Assembly: GCF_013409785.1 (NCBI RefSeq)
Contig: NZ_JACCBV010000001.1
Coordinates: 682,001-746,000 of the forward strand
Length of the DNA stretch: 64,000 bases
Origin: Microbacterium immunditiarum
GTDB taxonomy: Bacteria; Actinomycetota; Actinomycetes; Actinomycetales; Microbacteriaceae
Reading direction: 5' to 3'
How positions within the stretch are numbered: position 1 is the first letter of the stretch; each line of letters starts with the position of its first letter. The notes beneath the pieces are model-generated. The model saw only the letters and a list, made by a program, of their open reading frames with translations. It searched no databases and was not told the DNA's origin. Shown here piece after piece: positions 8,387 through 18,583 of this stretch. Both the position numbers and the translations under genes were made by a program.

Positions 8387-9250
8387 ATGCGGCGACCCGT
8401 CTCATTCGTGCTCGGCGGTGGCGGCATCCGCGGCGCCGTCGAGATCGGCATGCTGCGGGCGCTGCTGGAGCGGGGAATCCGTCCCGACCATGTCGTCGGC
8501 ACCTCGATCGGTGCGATCAACGGCGCCCTCGTCGCGGCAGACCCTACCCCGGCGGTGGTCGAGGCGCTCATGGCCGCATGGACTTCGCCCGAGGCGGGCG
8601 CCGTGTACGGGGAGTCGCTGTTCACGCAGTTCCGCCGGTTCCTGCGCACGAAGACGCACCTGAACTCGCCGGCGCCGCTGCGCGAGATCCTCGAGCGCGC
8701 CCTCGGCGAGGACACGACGTTCGAGGGGCTGCCCGTCCCGCTGCAGGTCGTCGCCGCGAGCATCGAGCGGGCGGCCGAGCACGTGTTCGACTCGGGACCG
8801 CTCATCCCGGCGATCCTCGCCTCGTCCGCGGTGCCGGGCCTGCTGCCGGCCGTCGAGATCGACGGCGAGCACTACGTCGACGGCGGCATCGTGAACTCGA
8901 TCCCGATCGAGCAGGCGGTGCGCGCGGGTGCGCGGACCGTGTTCGTGCTCCAAGTGGGTCGCGTCGAGGCGCCGCTCACCGCACCGAAGACCGCGCTCGA
9001 CACGGCGCGCGTCGCGTTCGAGATCGCGCGGCGCCACCGGTACGCGCGCGATCTCGCCTCGCTCCCGGAGGGCGTGGAACTGCACCTGCTGCCGTCGGGC
9101 GGACCGCTCGACGGGGACGACTCGCTCATGGCATACCGGCGCATGACGACCGTGCGACGGCGCATCGACCAGGCGTTCGAGGCGAGTCGCGCGTACCTCG
9201 ACGAGCTCGACGCTCGCGGTCGCGCGGCCGCCGGCGAAGGGCGCGCGTGA
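8387..9250 (+). CDS. patatin-like phospholipase
   Basis: A 287-residue hydrolase of the bacterial patatin family, using a Ser-Asp dyad. All motifs are intact: the GGGGIRGAVEIG oxyanion loop (about residues 8-19), GTSIGAIN with the nucleophile Ser (about 37-44), and DGGIVN carrying the catalytic Asp (about 164-169). It would act as an acyl hydrolase on membrane lipids or acyl esters. GAGAGGAGG precedes the ATG. Its stop overlaps the ATG of the acyltransferase-like gene (TGATG), so the two are translated together, pairing a lipid deacylase with a putative acyltransferase. Confidence 0.9.
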   Translation: MRRPVSFVLGGGGIRGAVEIGMLRALLERGIRPDHVVGTSIGAINGALVAADPTPAVVEALMAAWTSPEAGAVYGESLFTQFRRFLRTKTHLNSPAPLREILERALGEDTTFEGLPVPLQVVAASIERAAEHVFDSGPLIPAILASSAVPGLLPAVEIDGEHYVDGGIVNSIPIEQAVRAGARTVFVLQVGRVEAPLTAPKTALDTARVAFEIARRHRYARDLASLPEGVELHLLPSGGPLDGDDSLMAYRRMTTVRRRIDQAFEASRAYLDELDARGRAAAGEGRA

Positions 9251-10323
9251 TGCGCGTGCCGCCGAAGTGGGTGCGACGAGTGGTGATCGCTCCCTTGGTG
9301 GTGATCCTGGGGCTCGTGCTGCTCGTGCTCATCCCGGTCGGCTGGCTGATCTTCTTCGCGCTGCTGTCGCTCATCCCCCGCCATATGCGCGCTCCGCGGA
9401 TCGTGTGGCTCGTGTTCGTCTACGTCGTGTGGGACGCGGCACTGCTCGTGTGCCTGTTGGCGCTGTGGCTCGCGTCGGGGTTCGGCTGGAAGCTGCGATC
9501 GCCCGCCTTCGTGCGCGCGCACTATCGCCTCGCCGCCTTCTTCCTGCGCGTGCTGTTCTGGATCTTCGAGGCGGTCCTGCGCCTGCACGTCGTGACGGCA
9601 GGGTCGGATGCCGCGGACACCGCGCTCGCCCACGACGAGTTCGTCGAGCTCTTCGACCACGACCTGCCGCTCGTCGTGGCGAGCCGCCACGGAGGGCCGG
9701 GCGATTCGTTCATCGTCGTGCACACGATGCTGAACGGAGTGGGGCGGATGCCGCGCATCGTGCTCAAGGACACGCTCCAATGGGACCCGGCGATCGACGT
9801 TCTGCTCAACCGGATTCCCACTCGGTTCATCGTGCCGTCGGGCTTCGCGAAGGTCGCGATCGGCGGCGGCCGCGCCGTGGAGGCGCAGATCGGGGCGCTC
9901 GCCGAGGGGCTGGCGGGCGACGACGCGCTCGTCATCTTCCCCGAGGGCGGTCAGGCCACCCCGCTCCGGCGGATCAGCCGCATCGAGCGGCTGCGCAAGG
10001 CGGGCCGCACCGACATGGCGGTCCGCGCCGAAGCGCTGCGCCACGTCATGCCGCCGCAGCCCGGCGGTGTGCACGCGGCGCTCACGGCGGCGCCGGACTC
10101 GGACGTGGTGCTCATCGCGCATACGGGTCTCGAGCGGCTCTCGTCGATGCACGACCTCTGGCGCGAGCTTCCGATGGAGAAGCGCATCAGGATGCGCGCG
10201 TGGCGCATCCCACGCGCGGACATCCCGGCCGAGCCGGATGCCCAGGCGGAGTGGCTCTTCGGGTGGTTCGAGCGCCTCGACGCGTGGATCGACGCGCACG
10301 ACGACGCACCGCGGGCGGACTGA
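9250..10323 (+). CDS. PlsC-like acyltransferase, membrane-anchored
   Basis: A 357-residue protein; the ATG at 9250 overlaps the patatin stop. Three N-terminal hydrophobic segments (about residues 12-45, 52-78 and 90-115) precede a soluble domain. RHGGPGD (H-x4-D, near residue 150) and IFPEGG (near 230) match the catalytic and acyl-acceptor motifs of glycerolphosphate acyltransferases; a later PRADIPAEPD segment has no assigned role. It probably re-acylates lysophospholipids or a related acceptor. It converges with the next gene with only 3 nt between stops. Confidence 0.75.
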   Translation: MRVPPKWVRRVVIAPLVVILGLVLLVLIPVGWLIFFALLSLIPRHMRAPRIVWLVFVYVVWDAALLVCLLALWLASGFGWKLRSPAFVRAHYRLAAFFLRVLFWIFEAVLRLHVVTAGSDAADTALAHDEFVELFDHDLPLVVASRHGGPGDSFIVVHTMLNGVGRMPRIVLKDTLQWDPAIDVLLNRIPTRFIVPSGFAKVAIGGGRAVEAQIGALAEGLAGDDALVIFPEGGQATPLRRISRIERLRKAGRTDMAVRAEALRHVMPPQPGGVHAALTAAPDSDVVLIAHTGLERLSSMHDLWRELPMEKRIRMRAWRIPRADIPAEPDAQAEWLFGWFERLDAWIDAHDDAPRAD

Positions 10324-10326
10324 CGG

Positions 10327-11277
10327 TCAGGACGACGGGCGCTCGCCGCGACCCGGCTCGGGCGCCTGCCGCGGCGACGGAGACGGCGTGGGAGACGATC
10401 GGCGCGAGGGCACCGGCCATGGGGCGGCGTCGCCGACCGGGTGGGGCTGGGCCGTGGCATCCGAGTCTGTCTCGGAAGATGATGCGGCAGGCGACGCGGA
10501 TGCCGCGCCCTTCGCACCGGCGGACCCCGGCGCTCCCGGACCCAGCTCGAGCATGACCTTCTTCTCGAGCACCTCGATCGCCTCGTCGGACAGCAGGATG
10601 AGCCCGTCGAGCTCCTCTCGCACGCGGCGGTAGGCGAGCTGCCGCTCGGCTGGTGTCGCCGCCTGATCGACCGCGACCGTCAGGAGCTGCTTGGCCGTGT
10701 CGAGGCGCTTGCGCTCGCCCGCCGAGAACGACGAGTCGCGCAGTCGGCGGGCGTCGCGCTCGGCGACATCGAACGCGACCTCGTAATCGGTCACGGCGTT
10801 GCGGTACTCGGCGAGCTGCTCGGGCGTGATGCGGGCCTTCGACGACGCCGGTCGCAGACCGTCGGCCACGCGCTTCGCGCGCAGGAACGCCGCCGTCAGC
10901 GGCTGGCGCCCGTCGCTCATCGCCGGGAACGCGATGAGCTTCGCGATGTCGAGCTCGTACTCGAGCCAGCGGGCGGTCGTGGCGTCGTGCTCCGCGAAGA
11001 GGCGGTCGAGCTCGGCCGACATCGAGTCGGCGGAGGGCTTGGGTGGGGCGCTCGCCCGCGCAGCGGCGCCCACGGCCGGGATCGGGACCGCGCCCGTTCC
11101 GGCGCGCGCGGCGGCCTGCGCGGCCTTCAGCTCAGCCTTGGCCTTGAGCACCTCGAGACGCCGCCTGTGCCGGCGGCGGGCACCGCGCTCCCACGCACTG
11201 CCGATTCCACCCAGCACGAACATGGTGGGGAAGATCAGCCACCAGTACTGCCGGAGGAAGTCGAATAACGGCTCCAC
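10327..11277 (-). CDS. membrane-anchored helical protein of unknown function, paralogue A
   Basis: 316 residues with an N-terminal membrane segment (MEPLFDFLRQYWWLIFPTMF; residues about 5-30), a basic patch, a long charged helical region, and a Pro/Ser-rich tail from about residue 245. The middle (about residues 95-185) contains the signature HDATTARW, YELD, AFPAMSDGRQPLT, AFLRAKR, which is repeated in the neighbouring gene. I do not recognise a named family. GTG 11277 is preceded by TAGCAT (11284-11289) with a 6-nt gap and no Shine-Dalgarno, so the transcript is probably leaderless. Confidence 0.8.
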   Translation of the reverse strand: MEPLFDFLRQYWWLIFPTMFVLGGIGSAWERGARRRHRRRLEVLKAKAELKAAQAAARAGTGAVPIPAVGAAARASAPPKPSADSMSAELDRLFAEHDATTARWLEYELDIAKLIAFPAMSDGRQPLTAAFLRAKRVADGLRPASSKARITPEQLAEYRNAVTDYEVAFDVAERDARRLRDSSFSAGERKRLDTAKQLLTVAVDQAATPAERQLAYRRVREELDGLILLSDEAIEVLEKKVMLELGPGAPGSAGAKGAASASPAASSSETDSDATAQPHPVGDAAPWPVPSRRSSPTPSPSPRQAPEPGRGERPSS

Positions 11278-11286
11278 CCTGTCATG

Positions 11287-12024
11287 CTACTGAGGTCGGC
11301 CGGGGGCGTCGCGGTCGGGCCCCCGGCGGATCTGCGCCCGTGGGGCTCCGAAGACCCCCGCCTGCCGTTCGGCCGCCTCGAGCGCGGCGGCCAGCGCGTG
11401 CACCGCCGCGCGGTACTCGACGTACTGCTGCGGCGTGACGCGCTCGCGCTGCGACGGCCGCAGGCGCCCGGCTTCGCGCTGGGCGCGGAAGAACGCGAGA
11501 GTCGCCGGATGCCGCGAGTCCAGCATCTGGGGAAACGCCAGTGCGAGCGCGGGATCCGTCTCGTAGTCCATCCACCGCGCGTTGATGCCGTCGTGCGCCG
11601 AGGTCAGCCGGTCGATGGGCAGCGGATCCGAGCGCGACCCTGCGCTGTACTGCGCCTGGACGGCCTTGATGCGCGTGCGGGTGGCGCGCAGGGTGAGCGA
11701 TGCCGCCCTCTCGGCGCGCTTCGCCTCGCTCAGCTGTCGCCGGGCCTCGATCGCCGCGGACGTGGTCGGGAGCACGGCGCCGAGCAGCGGGGAAGGCTCC
11801 TCGGCTCGCGCGGCGATCGCGTTCGATCGCGCGTGACGGAGTCGGGCCTTCGCGTCGACGAGCGCGAGGTACGCCTGCCTCTCCTCGTGGCGAGCGGCGT
11901 CGAGCTCGAGGCGACGCGCGCGCCGGCTGCGGGTCGTCACCCCGGCGTAGACCGCGCCGCCGAGGGCCGCCGCGGTCGGAGCGGCCCACCACCAGTCGGC
12001 GAGGAAGAGGAGGATCGGCTCCAC
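11287..12024 (-). CDS. membrane-anchored helical protein of unknown function, paralogue B
   Basis: 245 residues and clearly related to the next gene downstream: MEPILLFLADWWWAAP at the membrane anchor, a long charged helix (about 32-135), then HDGINARW, YETD, AFPQMLDSRHPAT and AFFRAQR, closing with VEYRAAVHAL. It lacks the Pro/Ser-rich tail of its partner. Its start region copies the partner's: TAGCAT (12031-12036), 6 nt, then GTG, again suggesting a leaderless message and separate promoters for the two paralogues. The pair points to a duplicated, possibly interacting, envelope component. Confidence 0.8.
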   Translation of the reverse strand: MEPILLFLADWWWAAPTAAALGGAVYAGVTTRSRRARRLELDAARHEERQAYLALVDAKARLRHARSNAIAARAEEPSPLLGAVLPTTSAAIEARRQLSEAKRAERAASLTLRATRTRIKAVQAQYSAGSRSDPLPIDRLTSAHDGINARWMDYETDPALALAFPQMLDSRHPATLAFFRAQREAGRLRPSQRERVTPQQYVEYRAAVHALAAALEAAERQAGVFGAPRAQIRRGPDRDAPGRPQ

Positions 12025-12046
12025 CCAGCCATGCTAAGCCCGGGCT

Positions 12047-12181
12047 TCAGCCGAACAGCAGCGAGATGACGGTCGCGCCGCCGCCGACCAGGATCAGCGA
12101 GATGATCACGACCCACGCGACGATGCGCGTGCGCCGCTGTCGGGTGTCTGCGAATCCCGTGTACTCGTCATCGGCAGCCAT
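12047..12181 (-). CDS. small single-pass membrane protein (44 aa)
   Basis: A 44-residue protein read from ATG 12181: a charged N-terminus (MAADDEYTGFADTRQRRTR) followed by one hydrophobic helix (residues about 20-42) ending LLFG. CGGAG lies 9 nt before the ATG. It sits 43 nt downstream of purL on the same strand and may share its transcript. The topology suggests a small inner-membrane protein with the N-terminus inside. No family is recognised; the ORF could be extended to 12349, but that would overlap the purL coding end. Confidence 0.6.
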   Translation of the reverse strand: MAADDEYTGFADTRQRRTRIVAWVVIISLILVGGGATVISLLFG

Positions 12182-12224
12182 CTCAGTCGTCTCCGTTCGC
12201 TCTCTCGGTCGAGGAATCGGCGGG

Positions 12225-14570
<2,346 letters not shown>

Positions 14571-14658
14571 GCGGCTGAGCTCCAGGAATCGCGGGCGCCG
14601 GACGGCATCCATCCTAGCCGTGGCCCCTGGGAGCCGAACCGCCCGCCGTGGACGCCTG

Positions 14659-15069
14659 TCAGCGCACGACCGGCTCGCCGATGAGGCGCTCCGGAGTCAC
14701 GTCGCCCGAGTCGAGCACGCTCGTGTAGTAATCGATCTTGAAGTTGAGCCGGTCAAGGTGCTCGCGGTCCTCGGCCATGCGCTTGACGAGCGTCTCGCGA
14801 GACCGGGTGAGCACCTCGACGCGCTGCGCGATCGTGTGGTCGCCAGCGTTGGTCAGTGCGACGAAGTCCTTCATGTCGCGGATGGGCATGCCCGTCGCGC
14901 GCAGCAGCTGCAGGAACCGGATCCAGCCGATGTCGTCCTCGGTGTAGCGGCGGTGGCCGCTCGGGGCCTTCGCGATCGCGGGGAGCAGCCCTTCGCGCTC
15001 GTAGTACCGCAGCGTGTGCTTCGAGACCCCGGTCAGCTCGGCCGCCTCTTCGATCGTGTGGTCGCTCAC
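14659..15069 (-). CDS. MerR family transcriptional regulator
   Basis: About 136 residues from GTG 15069: a MerR winged helix ([22 protein letters not shown], then [27 protein letters not shown]) and a dimerisation helix (about 80-120). I prefer GTG 15069 to 15078 because TACCGT (15077-15082) would then end 7 nt upstream, the leaderless spacing seen across the window; 15078 would overlap that -10 box. It is transcribed away from an aldo/keto reductase whose promoter has the stretched spacer typical of MerR targets, so it probably activates that gene. Confidence 0.88.
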   Translation of the reverse strand: MSDHTIEEAAELTGVSKHTLRYYEREGLLPAIAKAPSGHRRYTEDDIGWIRFLQLLRATGMPIRDMKDFVALTNAGDHTIAQRVEVLTRSRETLVKRMAEDREHLDRLNFKIDYYTSVLDSGDVTPERLIGEPVVR

Positions 15070-15076
15070 GGCCTCC

Positions 15077-15140
15077 ACGGTACGCCCGGAATCGACTCTG
15101 CGGCAGGTGTTGACTTTGAGCGCACTCTAACTTCTACGGT
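15077..15140. promoter_or_regulatory. divergent MerR / aldo-keto reductase promoters with 19-bp spacer
   Basis: Rightward: TTGACT (15110-15115), a 19-nt spacer, TACGGT (15135-15140), 7 nt to the ATG. The over-long spacer is the hallmark of MerR-activated promoters, and the spacer TTGAGCGCACTCTAAC is partly palindromic. Leftward: TACCGT on the minus strand (15077-15082), 7 nt before the regulator's GTG. Confidence 0.75.
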
Positions 15141-15147
15141 CGTCCGC

Positions 15148-16224
15148 ATGACAGAGAACACCACCCTCACGGGCCGCCGCGCGTTCGCCTTCGGGCCGTC
15201 AGCGACCCCTCTCGTGCCGATGGCCGTCGGCGCGATGCTCATGGGCACGAGCACGCCCGAACCGGAGGCTCGGCGCATCCTCGACCACTTCGCCGGGACC
15301 GTCGTGCCGCGCTACGCGGGCTCGGACGGAACTCCCGCCCGGGGCATGATCGACACCGCCGACTGCTACTGCTGGTGGCTGGCGCCCGGTGAGACGGGAG
15401 GCCACAGCGAGGCGCTCCTCGGCCGCTGGTTCGCCGACACGGATGCCCGTGACTCGGTGTACCTCGCGACGAAGGCGACCGGCATGCTTCGCGACTACGA
15501 CGGCGTGTGGAACGCCGACGGCACCCCGAACTGGGACCTTGCCCGCACGAGGTACATCGGAGCTGATCCCGACGTGCTGCGCGGGGCGCTCGCCGCATCT
15601 CTGGAGCGCCTCGGCATCGAGCACATCGACCTGTACTACAACCACGTCGACGATCGCTCGACACTGCTCGCCGATGCGGTCGGCACCTTCGCCGGGTTCG
15701 TCGCCGACGGCCGGGTCGGCGCATACGGGTGGTCGAACGTCGCGACGTGGCGCCTCGCACAGATCGCGGCGGTCGCCGAGGCGAACGGCTGGCCGCAGCC
15801 GATCGCGCTGCAGCAGCAGCACAGTTACCTGCGCCGGCGCGCGGGGCTCGACCACCAGAGCATCGTCGACTCCGAGCAGCTCGACTACCTGCGCGAGTCG
15901 CCCGGCCTCCAGCTCGTGGCGTACTCTCCCGTGCTCAAGGGCCTCTACAGCGACCGCTCGAAGCGCTCGCTCGACTACTGGGCGATGGACCCGTACGCCG
16001 GACCCGACGCCGACGCGCGTCTCGCGGCGGTCGACCGCGTGGCCGCGGCATCCGGTGCCACCGGCAACCAGGTCGTGCTCGCGTGGCTCATGGCCGCGGA
16101 CTCCCCACGAGTCCTCCCTCTCATCGGCGCGCGCACGTTCGACCAGTACCTCGAATGCATCGAGGCGCTCGACGTCGAGCTGACGGCCGAGCAGCTCGAG
16201 GAGCTCGACTCCGCGGGGGCGTGA
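15148..16224 (+). CDS. aldo/keto reductase
   Basis: A 358-residue NADPH-dependent oxidoreductase with TIM-barrel fold. The tetrad is readable: Asp and Tyr in GMIDTADCYCWW, Lys in VYLATKATG, and His in DLYYNHVDD. GAYGWSNVATWRL and VAYSPVLKGLY are further family motifs; the C-terminal half contains the NADPH-binding QVVLAWLMA and RVLPLIGARTFDQ. It is driven by a 19-bp-spacer promoter next to a divergent MerR gene, so expression is probably induced by a small molecule or electrophile that the MerR protein senses. Substrate unknown. Confidence 0.9.
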   Translation: MTENTTLTGRRAFAFGPSATPLVPMAVGAMLMGTSTPEPEARRILDHFAGTVVPRYAGSDGTPARGMIDTADCYCWWLAPGETGGHSEALLGRWFADTDARDSVYLATKATGMLRDYDGVWNADGTPNWDLARTRYIGADPDVLRGALAASLERLGIEHIDLYYNHVDDRSTLLADAVGTFAGFVADGRVGAYGWSNVATWRLAQIAAVAEANGWPQPIALQQQHSYLRRRAGLDHQSIVDSEQLDYLRESPGLQLVAYSPVLKGLYSDRSKRSLDYWAMDPYAGPDADARLAAVDRVAAASGATGNQVVLAWLMAADSPRVLPLIGARTFDQYLECIEALDVELTAEQLEELDSAGA

Positions 16225-16312
16225 CCGCGCACCGTGGAGATCCGCCCCAACGCCGAGTTTTCGCCCCAAACCTTCGACGTGGGCGTTGCCGGGGAAACTG
16301 TTCGTACAGGGG

Positions 16313-16358
16313 TTGACGGATGCCGCATCCGCTCGTAATCTACAACCAAATGGTTGTA
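16313..16358 (+). promoter_or_regulatory. ArsR-SRPBCC promoter with palindromic operator over the start codon
   Basis: TTGACG (16313-16318), 17 nt, TAATCT (16336-16341). TACAACCA-AA-TGGTTGTA (16341-16358) is a perfect 8-bp-arm palindrome that covers the predicted transcription start and the ATG at 16350. This is the expected position for ArsR-type autorepression. Confidence 0.8.
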
Positions 16359-16742
16359 CGTAATGAGTTGAGCGATGAAGAGATCGACCGGATCTTCCAA
16401 GCCCTCGCGACCGCGACGCGGCGTGACATCCTGCGGCGCACGATCGAGGACGAGCTGTCGGTCTCGTCGCTGGCGCGTGACTACGACATGTCGTTCGCGG
16501 CGGTGCAGAAGCACGTCGCCGTGCTCGAAGCCGCGGGCCTGGTCATCAAGCGGGCCGAGGGTCGCGAGCGTCTCGTCCGGGCGGATCCGACGATGATCGC
16601 CCGCGCCCGCGCGCTGCTCGCGCGCTACGAGGAGCTGTGGCGATCGCGCATCGCCCGGCTCGACGCCCTGCTCGCCGAGCAGGCCGGAACCGAACCCCCG
16701 CACGACGACGCGAGAGACCCTCGCACGAGAGAAGGAGAGTGA
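16350..16742 (+). CDS. ArsR family winged-helix regulator
   Basis: About 130 residues from ATG 16350. The upstream ATG at 16320 lies inside the promoter spacer, so it cannot be the main start if TTGACG/TAATCT is right; 16350 lies about where transcription should begin, giving a leaderless mRNA. The winged helix reads IFQALATATRRDILRR, SVSSLARDYDMSFAAVQKHVAVLEAAGLVIKRAEGRE. It lacks the Cys-containing metal site of ArsR/SmtB sensors, so it likely senses something else. It is followed one base later by an SRPBCC gene, a common actinobacterial pairing. Confidence 0.88.
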   Translation: MVVRNELSDEEIDRIFQALATATRRDILRRTIEDELSVSSLARDYDMSFAAVQKHVAVLEAAGLVIKRAEGRERLVRADPTMIARARALLARYEELWRSRIARLDALLAEQAGTEPPHDDARDPRTREGE

Positions 16743-16743
16743 C

Positions 16744-17724
16744 ATGCCCGTCACCGCCGTCACCACCGACCCCGAAGCACTCACGATGACGGTCACGGCG
16801 GACTTCGCCGCGCCCGTCGACCGGCTGTGGAACGCGTTCACCGATCCGCGCCAGCTCGAGCGTTTCTGGGGTCCTCCCGGCTGGCCGGCCACGTTCACGC
16901 AGTTCGACTTCCAGGCCGGCGGATTCGTGAGGTACCACATGACCAGCCCGCGGGGTGAGTCCTCCACAGGCATGTGGGAAGTCCTCTCGATCGACGAGCC
17001 GCGCAGCTTCGAGGTGCTCGACTCCTTCGCCGACGAAGCGGGCAACCCGATCGCGGACATGCCCGCGTCGCGCATGGTCTTCACCTTCACCGAGACGGCC
17101 GAGGGCTCGCGCCTGACGAACGTCACGCACTTCACCTCGGCAGAGGCTCTCGAACAGGTTGTCGAGATGGGCGCCGTCGAGGGCGCGACGATGGCCATGA
17201 ACCAGCTCGACCGGGTGCTCGAAGGTCTGCGGGCGTACGCGCAGGGCAAGGGTGTGCAGACCGAGATCCTCGACGACCAGCACGTGCGCATCACGCGGCT
17301 CATCGAGGGTCCGATCGACCTCGTGTGGCGCGCCCACACCGAGCCCGAGCTGCTCGAGAAGTGGATGCTCGGCCCCGAGGGCTGGCGCATGTCGGCGTGC
17401 GAGGTCGACCTCTCCGTCGGCGGGCGCTACCGCTACGCGTGGGAGCCCGTCGGCGACACGGAGGGCCAGGCGTTCGGATTCGACGGCGAGCACCTGCTCA
17501 TCGACTCCCCTCGCCGCATCGTGACGACCGAGCACATGACCGGCACGGACTACCCGTCGACCCTCAACGATCTCAACCTCTACGAGGAGGACGGCGCCAC
17601 TCTCGTCACGCTGCTCATCGAGTATCCCGACGCGCAGACGCGCGACGCGGTGCTCGCGACCGGCATGACCGAGGGGATGGAGTCGAGCTACCAGCGGCTC
17701 GAGGGCGTGCTCGCGACGGTCTGA
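16744..17724 (+). CDS. tandem SRPBCC (AHSA1-like) domain protein
   Basis: A 326-residue protein with two START-like SRPBCC domains in a row: residues about 10-155 (FAAPVDRLWNAFTDPRQLERFWGPPGWPATF) and about 180-320 (IEGPIDLVWRAHTEPELLEKWMLGPEGWRM). Single-domain homologues bind hydrophobic ligands or Hsp90-type partners; a fused pair is less common. GAAGGAG precedes the ATG and the ArsR stop is 1 nt upstream, so the genes are co-transcribed under the 16341-16358 operator. A strong terminator follows 14 nt after the stop. Confidence 0.85.
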   Translation: MPVTAVTTDPEALTMTVTADFAAPVDRLWNAFTDPRQLERFWGPPGWPATFTQFDFQAGGFVRYHMTSPRGESSTGMWEVLSIDEPRSFEVLDSFADEAGNPIADMPASRMVFTFTETAEGSRLTNVTHFTSAEALEQVVEMGAVEGATMAMNQLDRVLEGLRAYAQGKGVQTEILDDQHVRITRLIEGPIDLVWRAHTEPELLEKWMLGPEGWRMSACEVDLSVGGRYRYAWEPVGDTEGQAFGFDGEHLLIDSPRRIVTTEHMTGTDYPSTLNDLNLYEEDGATLVTLLIEYPDAQTRDAVLATGMTEGMESSYQRLEGVLATV

Positions 17725-17738
17725 CGCACGAGACACGA

Positions 17739-17770
17739 CGGATGCCGCGGCCCCGTGGTCGCGGCATCCG
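17739..17770 (+). terminator. terminator hairpin CGGATGCCGCG / CGCGGCATCCG
   Basis: An 11-bp perfect stem (17739-17749 with 17760-17770) and a 10-nt loop, 14 nt after the SRPBCC stop. Both arms carry the over-represented GGATGCC word. Confidence 0.85.
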
Positions 17771-17789
17771 CGTCTCTCGGGGCGACGTG

Positions 17790-17865
17790 GTGAAACCGCC
17801 GGGCCGAATCGGCGCAAACCCGGTCCTTCGCAACCCCTCGGCCGCATCCGTCCCGGCGCTTTCAC
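17790..17865. repeat. intergenic inverted repeat GTGAAACCGCCGGG
   Basis: GTGAAACCGCCGGG (17790-17803) faces CCCGGCGCTTTCAC (17852-17865), matching 13 of 14 positions; similarity extends inward for about ten more bases. A related single arm recurs at 42981-43004, so this is a repeat family. Confidence 0.7.
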
Positions 17866-17921
17866 GCAGCGCCGACCTCCCCCGCCCGACCGGCCTGTCG
17901 CGGCGCGGCCCACCTCGCCCC

Positions 17922-17982
17922 GCCGAGATTGCCCGAATCGCCGTTCCGGCCCTTGCGCGAACGTCATTCGCGCAATCTCGGC
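17922..17982. repeat. intergenic inverted repeat GCCGAGATTGC
   Basis: GCCGAGATTGC (17922-17932) and GCAATCTCGGC (17972-17982) are perfect complements centred on 17952, with a nested CGAAT/ATTCG pair on the same centre. A TTGCGCGAA word recurs inside. Together with the element at 17790 it fills the 17725-18007 gap. Confidence 0.7.
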
Positions 17983-18007
17983 ACCCGTGGACCCCTAACG
18001 TGGGGAC

Positions 18008-18562
18008 GTGAACACCGACTTCCCGCGCGACCTCGTCTTCACCGCGGCACTGTTCGGCGTCGCGGCCTTCGTGTGGGCGGGGTGGGCGCAGGAGTCCCCG
18101 CCGAGATCCGTGTGGTGGCGCGTGCTGCTCGGCGCGATGGGCCTCGCCGGGGTGGCGCTCGCGGCGCTCACGATCCCGACGCTCATCGCGAACTGGGGCT
18201 CGCCGTCGGCGCTGCGGCCGGGCACCGGGGCGTTCATCACCTACATCGTCGTCTTCTGGGTCGAGTTCCTCCTGGCAGGGGTCCTGGCCTTCTTCGCGAT
18301 CCGCGCCGGGCTCAGCGATCTCGTGGCGCCGCTCATCCTCGCGATCGTGGGCATCCACTTCTTCGCGCTCGCGCCCGTCCTCGGGCAGCCGGTGCTGTTC
18401 ATCCCGGCGGTGCTGCTGACGCTCATCGCGGTCGGGACGGCGGTGCTCCCGGCATCCGATGTCGCCCACAGCTTCTGGTGCGGGGTGCTCGGGGCGCCCG
18501 TGTTCCTCGCCGTCGGGGCGTGGTGCGGGGTGGTGGGCACCGCCGCCCTGCGCACGGGCTGA
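18008..18562 (+). CDS. integral membrane protein of unknown function
   Basis: 184 residues with six hydrophobic segments: about 8-27, 36-57, 76-98, 103-123, 128-150 and 160-180. Loops are short, with no catalytic motifs. No named family is recognised, though small six-helix proteins of this kind are frequent in Actinobacteria. GTG 18008 is preceded by TAACGT (17996-18001) with a 6-nt gap and no Shine-Dalgarno, consistent with a leaderless mRNA. It converges with the phosphoesterase gene across 21 nt. Confidence 0.75.
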   Translation: MNTDFPRDLVFTAALFGVAAFVWAGWAQESPPRSVWWRVLLGAMGLAGVALAALTIPTLIANWGSPSALRPGTGAFITYIVVFWVEFLLAGVLAFFAIRAGLSDLVAPLILAIVGIHFFALAPVLGQPVLFIPAVLLTLIAVGTAVLPASDVAHSFWCGVLGAPVFLAVGAWCGVVGTAALRTG

Positions 18563-18583
18563 AGACACGGCGCGGGCCGCGCG

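Noticed and set aside
16243-16290. A CGCCCCAAC word repeated with a facing GTGGGCG, as another four-armed palindrome
   Set aside because: The arms match poorly and do not share one centre, so it does not meet the standard of the other elements.
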